Source of the DNA: Apiotrichum sp. Y4204
Lineage: Eukaryota; Basidiomycota; Tremellomycetes; Trichosporonales; Trichosporonaceae
Direction of reading: 5' to 3'
DNA length: 64,000 nucleotides
Assembly: GCA_025531455.1 (NCBI GenBank)
Contig: JAMYHL010000118.1
Location: forward strand, 1-64,000
Below the pieces are notes generated by a model. That model did not search any database. It was not told the DNA's origin and worked only from the letters and a program-made list of their open reading frames with translations. A program made the translations under genes and the position numbers. Each line of letters opens with the position of its first letter. Position 1 is the stretch's first letter. Of this stretch, positions 36,064-47,664 are shown in pieces.

Positions 36064-36402
36064 TTAGGCAGATGGGCGGTCGATGCCCTCGGTCGCGCCG
36101 AGCTCGGCCTTGCGGCAGCGCTCAAAGTGGCCGGCAGTGCACGCCTTGCACGTCGACGGATTGCTGTCGGTCAGTAACGGACGACGCATCACATAGTAGT
36201 TGAAGATGAAGTTGAAGCACATCTCATTCCGACTGTTCTTCTCTCAAACGTACCCAGTGCACTCAGTCGCGAGGCATCCGTTGCCCTTGCACGCCTCGCA
36301 CTTGGCGGGGTTGGCCGCGCATCCCGCGACCTCGTTCTTGGCGCAAGTTGCGTCTCCGCAGAAGTTGCAGTTCGCGGGGTTTCCGGAGCAGGTGGCGGGC
36401 AT
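36064..36402 (-). CDS. Small 12-cysteine metallothionein-like protein
   Basis: Two exons (36254-36402, 36064-36163; intron 36164-36253) encode 82 residues with 12 Cys. Three repeats are visible: Cys at 5/12/15/20, 28/35/38/43 and 48/55/58/66, that is CX6CX2CX4C twice and CX6CX2CX7C. Each begins C-x2-N-P, for example CSGNPANCNFC, CAANPAKCEAC and CTGNPSTCKAC. There is no signal peptide. The 16-residue tail (RKAELGATEGIDRPSA) lacks Cys. Dense regularly spaced Cys with few aromatics suggests metal binding, as in metallothioneins, but it does not match a metallothionein family I know. A TATA box sits 113 bp upstream, typical of an inducible gene. The 3' end faces acetate kinase (209 bp). Confidence 0.75.
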
Positions 36403-36514
36403 GGTGAATGTGGGTTGGCGGGGAGAGAGCGAGAGAAAGGAGGTATTATGATATGCAAGTGCAAGAGCGAGTTGTTCACGGTTGGGTGATGTACTGTTGT
36501 AAAAAGTTGGAGCA

Positions 36515-36522
36515 TATTTATA
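36515..36522 (-). promoter_or_regulatory. TATA box of the metallothionein-like gene
   Basis: TATAAATA on the minus strand, 113 bp before the ATG at 36402. Strong TATA boxes are uncommon in this window and favour stress- or metal-inducible expression. Confidence 0.5.
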
Positions 36523-36771
36523 CCTTGATCGGCATGATGGGATGGGCATCCCAACGTGTGACGTAGAACAATAAGCACAGGCACGTCAGCGGCCACGTAC
36601 CGTCCAATCACCGTCTTTTTGTTTGTCAGTCCCATATCGACTCATCCTTGTCCCAGATAGAATGCTACTTCCCTGTTCAGTTTTATCTCGCGAATCATAC
36701 GAGAGGCATTAATCAGCGGCAGTTTCAGCCGGCCATTGGCCGCGTATCTATCGTTTTCCTCGTGAGATGCT

Positions 36772-36793
36772 ACGCTGGCCAGCTGGCCAGCGT
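36772..36793. repeat. 22-bp perfect palindrome
   Basis: A self-complementary sequence built from two GCTGGCCAG units meeting at AGCT. It lies 370 bp upstream of the metallothionein-like ATG and could be a dimeric factor site. A related GGCCATTGGCC lies at about 36730. Confidence 0.9.
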
Positions 36794-39264
36794 GAGCGTT
36801 GACATCTGAAGGACAACATGCGAGCAACAGTGTCGTCACGTGAAAATGATCAACGCACTGCTGTAAAATCTTTAAAAGGTCCTGGGGGGGTCATTTTCTC
36901 CAAAGTTGGTTGTTTGGCGGATTGGTGGTTAAGAGCCCTAAATCTAAAGATCCGACGAACTGCTCCAGATCGGAATGCACTTGTGTTCGATTCTCCCTAT
37001 CGTCAAGGAGGATCTGTTACTCACGGTTGCACGCCAAGACAGGGAGGGGAGGGGGAGAGCACATTATGTAATGCAGTGGCCAGCCTTCGCCGCAGACCCA
37101 GGCGGACATGTCACCTGCCTCCGAACCACCTGGGCGCGTTAGCGTCTTGTCGGTGACCGTCTGAACGTCATCGGAAAAACTCGACCAAGATCCTCCGCGT
37201 CGTCTCCCTCGCGATCCCTTGTCTCTTCGCAATGGCAGGTGGCACCCAGCAGACACCGACGTCCCACGTACAGGCCGGATTGCACTCCCCACTTCGTAGT
37301 CCGCATCCCGCACTCGCACAGTCGCCGCGCCCTCATGCCCTCATCACGCCCCGAGCGTGCCTCGCGACGCGCCGTCGTATTCGCTCCCCATTGAGTCACC
37401 CCCGCGGGGCCCGGAGTGCCTCCAGAGTTTGTGAACGGGAGCTGAACGCGTCGGCCGCGCTTGCAAGACGGCTTGAAACACCATGCTTCACTGTTGCATG
37501 AATGAGCGTGCGACTGCATTCGGACTCGGATGTCCGAAGTCCACCAAGTTCGAAATACCTACACGGTTTGAGTTTAGTTGTCAGTTCACCACTTGCTTTT
37601 ATCGTCCGGTCTGGAGTGCAGTGATCGTCGGGTAATACAAAACGGAGATGGACGGCCGTTAGGAGCTGACGGCCGCAAGACAGCGGACATGCTCTCCAAG
37701 AGACATTGGCCAGGCCTCTGACACTCAAAGGTACAGCAAACCAGCGTTTTCAGTGCAACACTCAACATTCCCTGTGTCCCCTTCCAGTTCCGAATCTCCC
37801 AGCCTGATCGGCGCTCGCCATGTAATCAGATACATATCGCGGCAGCCCCTCCATTCAGGACACCCATTGACCTCGGGAATGCTGTGGGGGTGACTACAGA
37901 TACACAGCAGTGAGATTCGGCCAAGAGCGGCGACGATATTATGTAGAATATGGGATAGGCGAGGCGCTGGCGATACGATGTTGCAACAACGGACGCGACT
38001 GGCGAGATCGCGACCAGAACAAAAACCTTGTTCCGTGGGCCAAGACTTTGCTGATCCTGCTCAGTAGCGCCGTGGATAGGGATTGGGCTTCCTTCAGCTC
38101 TGCAGCTCTTGATCTGTTGCCCAATCCAACGACGCCAGCGGCGCAGTCCCATATGAGCTCTGAGCGACCGAGATTGAGGCAAGCAGGTGCGGCACCAGGT
38201 CGCTCCCTGGCTGGCAGCGGAGATAGAGTGGACCGCACGAGAGCCGACGTGGCTTTGGCCCCACACTGGTGCAGTGTGTGGCCCTCTTGCCCCGCGCTTC
38301 TAGCTTGCCCGTTGCATAACTCCCCAGCTCAACCCCAGGGTACCACGTCAACTATTCCGGTCCACGGCCGGCGGAGGAGGGGAAAAGAGGGATACTAGCA
38401 AGGCTGTGGGGGCTACAGAGGGGGGGGGGGGGGGCGGCGGGGGGCAATAGTAGGGAAACTCATCGGTCACCATCTGATAAAAAAAAAAAAAAGTTATCCA
38501 CCACACACTCGTGTGGTGTGTGGGTTTACTTTGCCGGCTGCAACACTTAGCCGGGCCGGATCTTGGCTTGGAGAGCAAAAGGAGCATGCATTGCCATACC
38601 GAAGGATTTTTCCTCCTGACAATGGCACGCGATATCTCCTTCTAGACAGGCAACGTAAAGTAGCAGCAAAGTAGACGGTAGGAGGGACATGGATGCATGT
38701 ATCTGATGAGGATGAGACAGGCAGGGAAGGTCGAGTGCCCATTTCGTGATATCTCTTAGAGTATCTTGGGTATCTTTGGAGGAGAGACTGTGCGTCAACA
38801 TCTCGGTTAAAACGCGTCGTCGCCACTGCATTACCGCCCTGGGCCGGTGTCCGGTGTCCGGGTGTGCCGCGTAGTGCAGTATCATGTATGATGTGTGTGC
38901 CCCCTTGCCTGGCTGCAGAGCAGAGCCATGCAAAGCCAAAAAGAAACAGCCGAGCTCTCCAAAAAGTCCTCTGCTCGGTCGCGCTCTTCGCTCCTCGCTC
39001 TGCCGTGTTGTTCCTTCCGCCCCCTCATCGCCCGCACTCTCCCCCCCGCCTCCCTCTCGGCTCCTGCCCCCCCTGGCTCCCCCGCTGTCCCCCCCCCCCT
39101 CTCACCCCCCAATCAAGCGATCAGCTCCAATCTGGACCCACTCCCACCTCCCATACCCACCTCCCCAAGACTGTTCAAATACCAGCACGCTCCTCGATCT
39201 TTTCTCGTCTTTTCCCCTCCATTTCTCCATTCGACTCCCCCCCGTCGTCACTTGAAAACCAAAG

Positions 39265-40721
39265 ATGCTCGCCCGCCAGCTCGCTTCCCGCGCCCTCCCC
39301 GCCGTCCGCGGCCAGGCCCGTGCCACCGCTGCCCGCGCCTTCTCGGTCTCGGCCATCGCTCGCGACGACTACCCCACCGTCGAGAAGGGCCAGTCGCTCC
39401 TGAACTTCACCGAGGAGGAGAACATGCTCCGTGACTCCGGTGAGTACCTTCCCAGCGGGAGTGGGCGTGTGAGCTTGTCCGAGCACAGCTGCAAGTGCCG
39501 CCGGGGCTTGCCGACGCGACATTGTGTCATGCGCCATTAGCCGAGCCATACAATGCGTCCACTCGGCGCCACGTTCCACCCTGCGTTCTTCCCAGATAAC
39601 CACCGTGCTGACATCCAGTCCGCAAGTTCGCCGAGGAGGCCATCGGCCCCAAGGTCCGCGAGATGGACGAGAAGGAGGTCATGTGCCCCGACCTCATCCA
39701 GGGCCTCTTCGACAACGGTCTCATGGGCATTGAGGTCCCCGAGGAGTACGGTGGTTCGGGCATGTCGTTCACCTCGGCCATCATCGCCATTGAGGAGATC
39801 GCCAAGGTCGACCCCTCGGTTGCCGTCCTTGTTGACGTCCACAACACCCTCGTCAACACCGTCGTCCGCCACCACGGTTCCGAGGCGATCAAGGAGAAGT
39901 GGCTCACTCCCCTCGCCACCACCACCGTCGGCTCCTTCTGCCTTACCGAGCCCGCTGCCGGTTCGGACGCTTTCGGTCTCCAGACCACCGCCAAGCTCGA
40001 CCCCTCGGGCGACTTCTACGTCCTCAACGGCACTAAGATGTGGATCTCCAACTCGGGTGAGGCTGGCACTTTCCTCGTCTTCGCCAACGTCGACCCCTCC
40101 AAGGGCTACAAGGGTATCACCTGCTTCGCCGTCTCCAAGGACATGGGCGTCGAGATCATGAAGAAGGAGGAGAAGCTCGGTATCCGTGCCTCGTCGACCT
40201 GCGTCCTCAACTTTGACGACATCAAGGTCCCCAAGGAGAACGTTGTCGGTGAGGTCGGCAAGGGCTACAAGATCGCCATCGAGATCCTCAACGAGGGCCG
40301 TATCGGTATCGCCGCCCAGATGATCGGTCTTGCCCAGGGTGCCTTCGCCAAGGCTCTCCCCTACACCTACCAGCGCAAGCAGTTCGGCAAGGCCGTTGGT
40401 GACTTCCAGGGCATGGGCTTCCAGTTCGCCGACGTCCACACCCAGATTGAGGCCGCCAAGCTTTTGACCTACAACGCCGCCCGTCTCCAGGAGGAGGGCC
40501 GTCCTTTCACCAAGGAGGCTGCCATGGCCAAGTACTACGCTTCCGTCGTCGCCCAGCGCGCCGCCGGCCAGGCCATCGAGTGGTGCGGTGGTATCGGTTT
40601 CACCCGTGACACCGGTGTCGAGAAGTACTGGCGTGACTCGAAGATCGGTGCCATCTACGAGGGCACCTCGAACATCCAGCTCGAGACCATCGCCAAGTTC
40701 CTCAAGAAGCAGTACGCTTAA
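39265..40721 (+). CDS. Mitochondrial short/branched-chain acyl-CoA dehydrogenase
   Basis: FAD enzyme of mitochondrial beta-oxidation or branched-chain amino-acid catabolism that oxidises acyl-CoA to enoyl-CoA and passes electrons to ETF. Two exons (39265-39439, 39619-40721) give 425 residues. The N-terminus [20 protein letters not shown] is a classic mitochondrial presequence. The domain includes [17 protein letters not shown] and [19 protein letters not shown], then [36 protein letters not shown] and [35 protein letters not shown], with Glu406 as predicted catalytic base. Codon use is extremely C-ending, implying high expression. Resemblance is to the SBCAD (ACADSB) group; exact chain-length preference cannot be read from sequence. 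Confidence 0.93.
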
Positions 40722-41642
40722 ATCTAAGTCTACTCTTCAAAGACGTTTTGGCAACAGGGCGTCATTTAGCATCGTAACCCGCCAGCCCCGGTCGATGATC
40801 TTGTCGGTCGACTGGCGGTTCAATCAAAAGTGCATGGGGGCAGCAGTCTAGAGGGTGCCGAGTTGTTCATAGTAGTTATGAAGTCATGTTTCATATACCC
40901 ACTCCAATACTCTGTTGCAGCAAGGATGGGAGCAAATGTTCTCAGGCTGATGTGGTCAGCTCGAGTGGCCGGCGCAGGAGGGGCTTGTGATATGGGCACG
41001 GCAAACCCACTGATAGACGAAGTGAGCATCTATGCGAGATAAGCACAACACCATCGACAGTCTCTGCGAACTTCACCTGAAGCTCAAAGCATCGGAATAT
41101 CATTTCAACGCACGCGTCGACACCTTGAGAGCTGGGGCACCAGTAAGCAAGCCTCCACACGCAGCTCACCAACAGTTGCCTCGAGCACACGCACAGACCT
41201 GGGGATCATCGGACACCATGCACAGTTCCTTGGGGTCATACTTGCCTACTTTGTCAGACCGCCAGCCATTGTTCTGTGTCTTGTTCCTTCGCTGTTATCC
41301 GATAGTTACCACTTGCCGAACTTTATCAACACAATGAAGCGATATCGGGCAGTTGGTGCCCGCCTGTACCACTGTTATTCGAACAGCTATCGTCGTCACC
41401 TAACGCTGAGGACGCCTCAGAGTCTCTCGAGATGTCACCAGTCTCCTCTCTTGGTCCACCAGGACCATTCGCTTTTCGGACGCGATCGCGGATCAAAAAC
41501 CAGAATAATACATCTTCTAGAGGTCACACCCTGCATCTCGGACCACTCCGCCCCTCACCTATGAGATAATTCAGTCTCGCAAGCTCCCTCAAACAGTGTT
41601 TTGCAAATGTCCCCTCTATTTCGTGCTTGTCATCTAATGCAA
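40722..41642. other. Convergent 3' intergenic region
   Basis: 921 bp between the converging acyl-CoA dehydrogenase and Kap121 genes. No supportable gene or repeat is seen. Confidence 0.4.
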
Positions 41643-44600
41643 TTACTCCCCACTCCAGTTGCACGCCGCAGCCTTGACCTTGCCCGTAAGCTGGACAATC
41701 TGCGACATGCTGCCGAGGGTCTGCGAGCTGTGCTTGACCACGCGGCCAAACACCGTGTCCATGCAGCGCATCGCCTCGTTCTCCGCCGCCTCCTCGTACT
41801 GCTCGGCCTCGGCCCAGAGCCAGTAATCTCCCCGCTCCGACTTGTCCTCCGCCTCGGCCGCCCGCTCTAACCTCCGCTCGTACAGCGCCTCGAGCCACTC
41901 AGACGATGCGCGCACCAGATGCGCACAGTTGGCTTCCGGCATGGCTGTGTCCAGCACCCGCAGGCAGTCGTGGATAGACTGATATAGCTGTCCCACGCCG
42001 TTGGCCTCCACCTCATGAGGGATCGCGTTGATCAGCGTGCGGAATAACGACTCGAGATTCCCCGAGTCGACTATCCATATGTTCGCATCCTTTGCGACCT
42101 GCAAGAGGCCGGGAACGAGATAGCATGCGGACTGCAATGTTAATTCTCGTTAGCCCGAGAAGTACTCACCTCACGCACTCCATCCGACCACTGGAAGTGA
42201 ATGGCGTTCATCGTCACTCCCATTGTCTCCACAATCCACGGCGCGTAAGCTTCGCGCATTTCATGCACATAGACAGCCAGCTGCGAAAAAGCTTCCTCCT
42301 TCTCCTGCATTTCGAGCGAGTTGGACTGATCGTAATCGTCGGCCTCAGTCGTATCCTCCTCGACAATGCCTGAGGGTTAGACCAGCTCCTTTTGATTCAA
42401 GAGCTTACTCTTTGCATTAGACGGCGGGACATAGGACGCCGCCTTGAGCACTGGTGGCACCACAAACTGGAGAAACGGTGCAAAGTCTCTTCCGATTGTC
42501 CCCGCGATAACCAGCCAGGCTGAACACATTAGTGACCCGTCACAAGACTGCGCTCACCATCAGCAAGATAGGCCTTGCGCCGATCCTCATCAGATTTGAG
42601 ACCGTTCTGAATGGTCAAGAGCGCCTGGCACAGCGGGATCGCATCCTTGAAAAAGTGCTGCCGAAGTTAGCCCTTTTGCTTCGTATTGTCCTCCCTTACC
42701 TCCTTTCCGACCGCTTGTCCTATTGAACTGGCACAGCGCATCGAACGGCCAATCAGCACCTCATGGCTTTCGTCTGCTGGGGTAGACAACACACGCAGAC
42801 AAAGGTCCATAATGTCCCGATAATACGGCAGGAAAGCACTTTCCGCGTGTGTGGCGATTGTGGCTGTTGTCAGCGTGACTCAGTCTTTGGCGCTCACCCA
42901 AGGCAGCAAGAACCTGTTCCTTGATATAGGTGGGCCCCGGTGCAAGGAACACGTTGACGAGCTGTGTGAGAATGGCCTTCATTCGTGTCTCATATTTAGG
43001 GACGTTGGAAGGCTCAAAGAAGTGCACAAGCGCTGCCGTTGCTGCCTCACGGACGCGTGCGACAGGGTCATCGAGGAGACGCTGGCAGACGTCAAGCACC
43101 GCATCGCCAAAGTCACGCTGCAGTACGCCTTCCAAGTTTGTGCACAGTCGGCCAATGCAAAAGAGAAAGCCGTAGCGGACGCGCGGGTGAGGGTCCTCGG
43201 CAGCGGGAGCGATAAGCCTGAAGGTCAATCACTGTGCAATGTCCGCAACTCACTGTAAGATATTGCGGGCCTCTGGCTGCATCACCTTGGTGTGAGAAGA
43301 TCGTCAACTTCAGACAATCTTACCTGATAGCAACCCTCTGACACGCTCGCCAGAGCCGTTAGGCTGCAGTACTTTGACCGCCACTCGGAACGGGGCATCA
43401 GCTGAGCCACCTGTTCTGCCACGGCCGCAATCACGGTCTGGTTCTCTGGAGGTCAGAAAGTAGAACTATTCGGTACACACTCATGATCTGCGCTAGACGA
43501 TCCAGCATTTCTTCGGTATACGCAGGGTAGCTGTCGTCTTCGTCGTCAAGCTGCCAATCAGCCTCAACCCTTCCACAGTTCTCACGTCTTCGGCATCCAA
43601 CCAGTCTTGGCAGGACTCGCCCTCTGCGGCGAACGCGGCAACCTGACGCCCGACCAACGATCCAACAAGTTCCGCAATGAGACATCCGCCCTCCCATGTC
43701 GAAGCAGTGGCCGGGTCGGCAATCACCAGCGAATACAGCACTTCAAATGCCATGTTCGCCATGTCACACCATGATGTCCACTCCATTTCGCGATGGGAGT
43801 ATCGCGAGAATGAATGTCCCGAGAGGGTGTTTGGTGGGGCGACACATGACAGAAGGAAGGGGACGCACACACCGAGGCAGGTGCGGAAGAGATCAGGAAA
43901 GGAGCTTGCAATGTCGATCAGCGGTTCCAAAGCGTATTCCAGGACGTTCAGCGGAAGGGCGGAAATGCTCTATCATGTCAGCCACAGTTCTTAGTGGAAG
44001 GAACATGTTACTTACCTCGGAGGCCGCTGAAATAAGGCCAGGGCCATACAACCCCCTCTCGTCCGGCGTGAACCCCTCGTGAAGCACCCCACGGGTGGCT
44101 TTCAGCGCCTCAATCCGAACATCGATGGACGGGTCGTGGATACCGCCCAGCAGCAATTCGGCCACCCTGTGCGCCGAGATTTGGTGACCTGTAAGCGTCG
44201 CCTCAGTTAGCAACGCCGGCGCAGCATCAAGAATTTGAAACGGTGAGAATCTGTGAAAAGGTCGTGGCGACGCCGCCAGGCGGAGAAGGACATCCGAGAG
44301 ATTGGGGAAAGGGCCTGCGGTGGTTTAGTCTTGGACCATGTAACAGACACTTGGCAGAATGACTACCTCACACCGCATGCAAACTCACGCTGTCTCCGTT
44401 CGGATGCCTTCACCCACTCGCTTACACAAACTCCTAGACCTTTGCGGATCCGCGGATCCATCTCGTCCTCGAGCCCCGCACCGAGCACGCGCTCGATGCG
44501 TGTTCGCACAGTTTCGGGAATCACGTCACATGGTGCCGTTGGGAATGGGTTGTCGGGATTGAGCGCAATATTAGGATGTTCGCGAAACGCCAGTCGTCGT

Positions 44601-45020
44601 AGCAGTATAAGCGATAATAGGCGTTGCTGAGCATGTTAGCGGCCATGAAGCCAAAAGTTGTCACACGTACGTCAACCTGAAACCCTCCTACGCCTTGAGC
44701 GCCCACTTGAGCCAGCAGCAAAAGAAGTGGAGCAGGGGACTGGACAATGAGCTCATTGAGCCGTACTTCGGCTCTGTATGTGTCAGTACAACGTATCGCG
44801 AGCAAACAAGCAGTTGGGGATAACGCGCTACGAAGGTAATGAGAGTCCCGGGACGTGGTGTTCAAGGTGATAGGCCCCCGCAGCCCTGTGGTGCAGAGCA
44901 CTCTATTGCCGTCCATCTCCCTTTTGAACGCCGACTCACTCCTGTCTTCGCTGGTTGTCTACACCTATCAGGGCGTCTAAAATCAGGCTAATGTCGCCCA
45001 GGAGGTGCTCGGTGGACATG
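41643..45020 (-). CDS. KAP121: Karyopherin beta, Kap121/Pse1/importin-5-like
   Basis: Nuclear import receptor made of HEAT repeats that binds RanGTP, cargo and FG-nucleoporins. Fourteen exons, all in phase, give 900 residues. The start at 45020 reads MSTEHLLGDISLILDALIGV and then, after splicing, AEVRLNELIVQSPAPLLLLL. LLSLILLRRLAFRE and MDPRIRKGL match the importin-5 N-terminus. Further on come an acidic DDEDDSYPAY segment, VRYGFLFCIGRLC, FFKDAIPLCQALLTI, LEMQEKEEAFSQLAVYV and FQWSDGVRE, the last two typical of Kap121. At 900 residues it is shorter than the ~1,090 usual in the family. The 32-nt exon at 43254-43285 is the smallest. Importin-4/Kap123 is the alternative call but fits the C-terminal motifs less well. 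Confidence 0.88.
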
Positions 45021-45721
45021 TCGGCGTAATTCGACGCGATGATGTGCAGGCGGAAGAGCAAGTGTGGAGGACTGTGGTCAAGTCAGGGCAGAAGTTTTCA
45101 AGGCGGTCCGAATCGCCGTAGAGCAGCTGGTCCGTAATGAGCAAAGTGTCGACCAGTAAACAGGTGAACAGTCAAAAGCACGGCTTGTGGTTGAAGGTTG
45201 GACAGTCTGGAAGTCGGGAGGGGGGTTCAGGCGGAAATAAACCGAGACCTCCACCTTGGAAAGAAGTCGTCTTTGGTTGCGTCAAGGCGCAAGATCCGTA
45301 GTCTGTTGTCCGTCGCGGTCTGTTGTCCGTCGCGATCCGTCGCGCGTCACGCGGCCACGCGGACCGCATTGGCGCGCGACGCTCACGATCGCATTTGCCC
45401 AGAGAGAGGTGGTAGACCTTGAGTAGTAGACGGTCGGCATCCGTGCATACACGGAATACGCATATGCGGACATTCAGTCACACGTCCACAGGTGACGGCA
45501 GAACCGATCGCATTGATTAACACATTCTACAGCTGCTACCTGGGGATGGGGAGATTTTGATTATCATTGATGACACAAACAACAATTCGTTGCGGCCACA
45601 CTGAAGAGAAAGCGCGACGGGGACGACGACGGATAGAATACATAGCAGCCACTTCAAAGCACCTCCAACCTGCCGACGTTTATGAACGTGACCACCCGCG
45701 CTAAGGCAGAATATGCAAGAT
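45021..45721. other. Promoter region of Kap121 up to the tRNA gene
   Basis: 701 bp with no supportable coding gene. It contains the 17-bp tandem repeat at 45301-45334. Confidence 0.4.
45301..45334. repeat. 17-bp exact tandem repeat
   Basis: GTCTGTTGTCCGTCGCG occurs twice consecutively (45301-45317, 45318-45334), followed by a partial third copy (ATCCGTCGCG). It lies 280 bp upstream of the Kap121 ATG. Confidence 0.85.
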
Positions 45722-45808
45722 GACTTCGTGGCCAAGCTGGTTAAGGCGTCCGACTGTTATTACTTCAGTCTTATCGGGAGATCGAGAGTTCAAACCTCTC
45801 CGAGGTCG
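45722..45808 (+). tRNA. tRNA-Asn (GTT) with 13-nt intron
   Basis: Folds as a full cloverleaf. The acceptor stem GACTTCG/CGAGGTC is fully paired (one G-T) and G45808 is the discriminator. The D arm is GCCAAGCTGGTTAAGGC. The anticodon stem TCCGA/TCGGG presents loop CTGTTAA with anticodon GTT at 45756-45758. The T arm is GAGAG-TTCAAAC-CTCTC. A 13-nt intron (45760-45772) interrupts the loop one base 3' of the anticodon, the standard 37/38 site. A T5 run at 45813-45817 serves as Pol III terminator. Body sequence closely follows fungal tRNA-Asn. Confidence 0.96.
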
Positions 45809-46144
45809 ATTCTTTTTCGCTTTTCATCAACTTGAGTCTCTATCTTTGCTCGTTTGCATTCACTTTCAGCTCGTCCTGTCGGCTTGAGCAGTCTCTTCTT
45901 CCTATGCACATCGTCCATGAGATTTCGACATCTGGTAACACAACGGAGGCGATTCTACGACTCAAAAAGGCTGCGACTCGAGCTGCTGTGAAGCGATCAA
46001 GCGATTGGACATTGCAAGTTAGTCGGTCCCGCACGTGACCTGTTTCGGTTGAGCGGATGAGACCGACTCGCGATTTCGTGCAACTTCGAGACTTGCCCAA
46101 GTTACCTCTTTCAACGTCGACATTCCATTCTCGACGGCCAAAAT
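45809..46144. other. Gap between tRNA-Asn and mitochondrial PheRS
   Basis: 336 bp holding the tRNA terminator and the 5' region of the synthetase gene. No other feature is seen. Confidence 0.4.
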
Positions 46145-47664
46145 ATGCTCTCGCAGCTGTCGCGCACCGCCCTCTGTCGCGCTGGGCCTGCCCGCCTTGC
46201 CCTGGGTGTGCGTGGTGCCCGCCGCGCGCTTGCTCCTCCCCGAGTGGTGGTCGGCCCGGGCGCGTTCCCGGCAGCAGCTTTGGCAGCGCGGTTCCAAAGC
46301 ACCGATTCCAGTACGCACGCTCTAGATTATATTCGCTGACGTGTAGAGCCGGCAACGATCACGATCCAAGGCGTCCAGTACCCGCAGGACCAGTGGAGCA
46401 ACACAACGCCCGCGATTCAGAGCAAGGTCGGGCGCACGCTGCACCTCACACAGGGTCACCCGCTGAACACGCTGCGCGAGATCATCGAGGGCCACTTCGC
46501 GGGGTACACGAATATCCGGCCTGAGTCGCCGGTCGTCACGGTGTTCCAGAACTTTGACGAACTCGGTTTCCCTTCGGACCACCCAGGACGCAGCAAGACG
46601 GACACGTACTACATCAACGAGACACACATGCTCCGCACCCACACATCAGCCCACGAGGTCGAGGCGTACAAGACTGGCGCGGACGCCTTCCTCATCGCCG
46701 CTGACGTCTACCGCCGCGACGAGATCGACTCGTCGCACTACCCCGTGTTCCACCAGATGGAGGGCATGCGCCACTGGGAGGCGAGCGAGCTCGGCAAACT
46801 AAAGGAGGAGAACGCGCGCCTGGCGGAGGAGCTCGCCGCGTGCCCGATTGAGATCGTGGACATCTCGACGATTAACGAAGAGAACCCGTTCCAGAAGTGC
46901 CATGACCCGGCGGTCGCTGCTGAGATTGCCCAGAATCTCAAGCACCACCTCAACGGTATGATCTACAAGCTGTTCGGCGAGAGCTCCAAGGCAGCAGGCG
47001 AGCCGCTTAAAGTCCGCTGGATCGACGCGTACTTTCCCTGGACGTCGCCGTCGTTTGAGGTCGAGGTGTGGTTCAATGGCGAGTGGCTGGAGATTCTCGG
47101 TTGCGGTGTGGTGATGCAGAACACGCTCGAGCGCGGCGGCGTCGGACACAAGAGCGGGTGGGCGTTTGGTCTTGGCCTTGAGCGCATCGCCATGGTCCTC
47201 TTTGACATCCCCGACATCCGCCTCTTCTGGTCTACGGACGAGCGCTTCCTTTCCCAGTTCGCGGCCGGCGACATCCGGAAGTTCAAGCCCTACTCTCGCT
47301 ACCCGCCGTGCTACAGGGACATGTCCTTCTGGCTTCCTGCCGCGGACGCCCAGGTGGCGACCAAGTGGCATGAGAACGACTACTGCGAGATCGTCCGTGA
47401 CGTCGCTGGCGAACTCATCGAGGACGTCTCGCTCATCGACGACTTCACCCACCCCAAGACTGAACGCCGGAGTTTGTGTTACCGTCTCAACTACCGCAGC
47501 ATGGACCGGTGAGTGAATCGAGCACCAGCATTGCGAATGATCCCTATACCATTCCTTTTCTCTTGCTTACACACAGCACGCTCACAAATGCGGAGGTAGG
47601 CGTTTTGCAAGCCGAGGTTGAACGCCGCGTTACCAACGAGATGGGCATCGAATTGCGCGATTAA
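46145..47664 (+). CDS. MSF1: Mitochondrial phenylalanyl-tRNA synthetase
   Basis: Monomeric class II synthetase that charges mitochondrial tRNA-Phe. Three exons (46145-46310, 46347-47508, 47577-47664) give 471 residues. The start MLSQLSRTALCRAGPARLAL is an Arg/Ala-rich presequence. The core shows HPLNTLREIIEGHFAGY, TDTYYINETHMLRTHTSAHE, DVYRRDEIDSSHYPVFHQMEG (motif 2 area), WIDAYFPWTSPSFEVEVWFNG, EILGCGVVMQNTLERGG and GWAFGLGLERIAMVLFDIPD (motif 3). The FDX-ACB anticodon-binding domain begins YSRYPPCYRDMSFWLP and ends ERRVTNEMGIELRD. Length and domain order match FARS2/Msf1. Confidence 0.96.

Larger units (their letters stand above)
36403..39264. other. Divergent intergenic region, metallothionein-like gene / acyl-CoA dehydrogenase
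   Basis: 2.86 kb with no supportable gene. It contains a 22-bp perfect palindrome (36772-36793), a tRNA-like but unfoldable fragment near 36911-36995, a G15 run at 38420-38434, an A run near 38479-38491, and a CT-rich leader from about 38990 to the acyl-CoA dehydrogenase ATG. Confidence 0.5.

Noticed and set aside
36905..37000. Second tRNA-like fragment (TTGGTGGTTAAGAGCC and GTTCGATTC boxes)
   Set aside because: T stem and acceptor do not pair and there is no terminator. Probably a decayed tRNA-derived sequence or chance.
39537..40439. 300-residue frame antisense to the acyl-CoA dehydrogenase
   Set aside because: Low-complexity Leu/Gly/Asp-rich translation generated by C-ending codons of the real gene.
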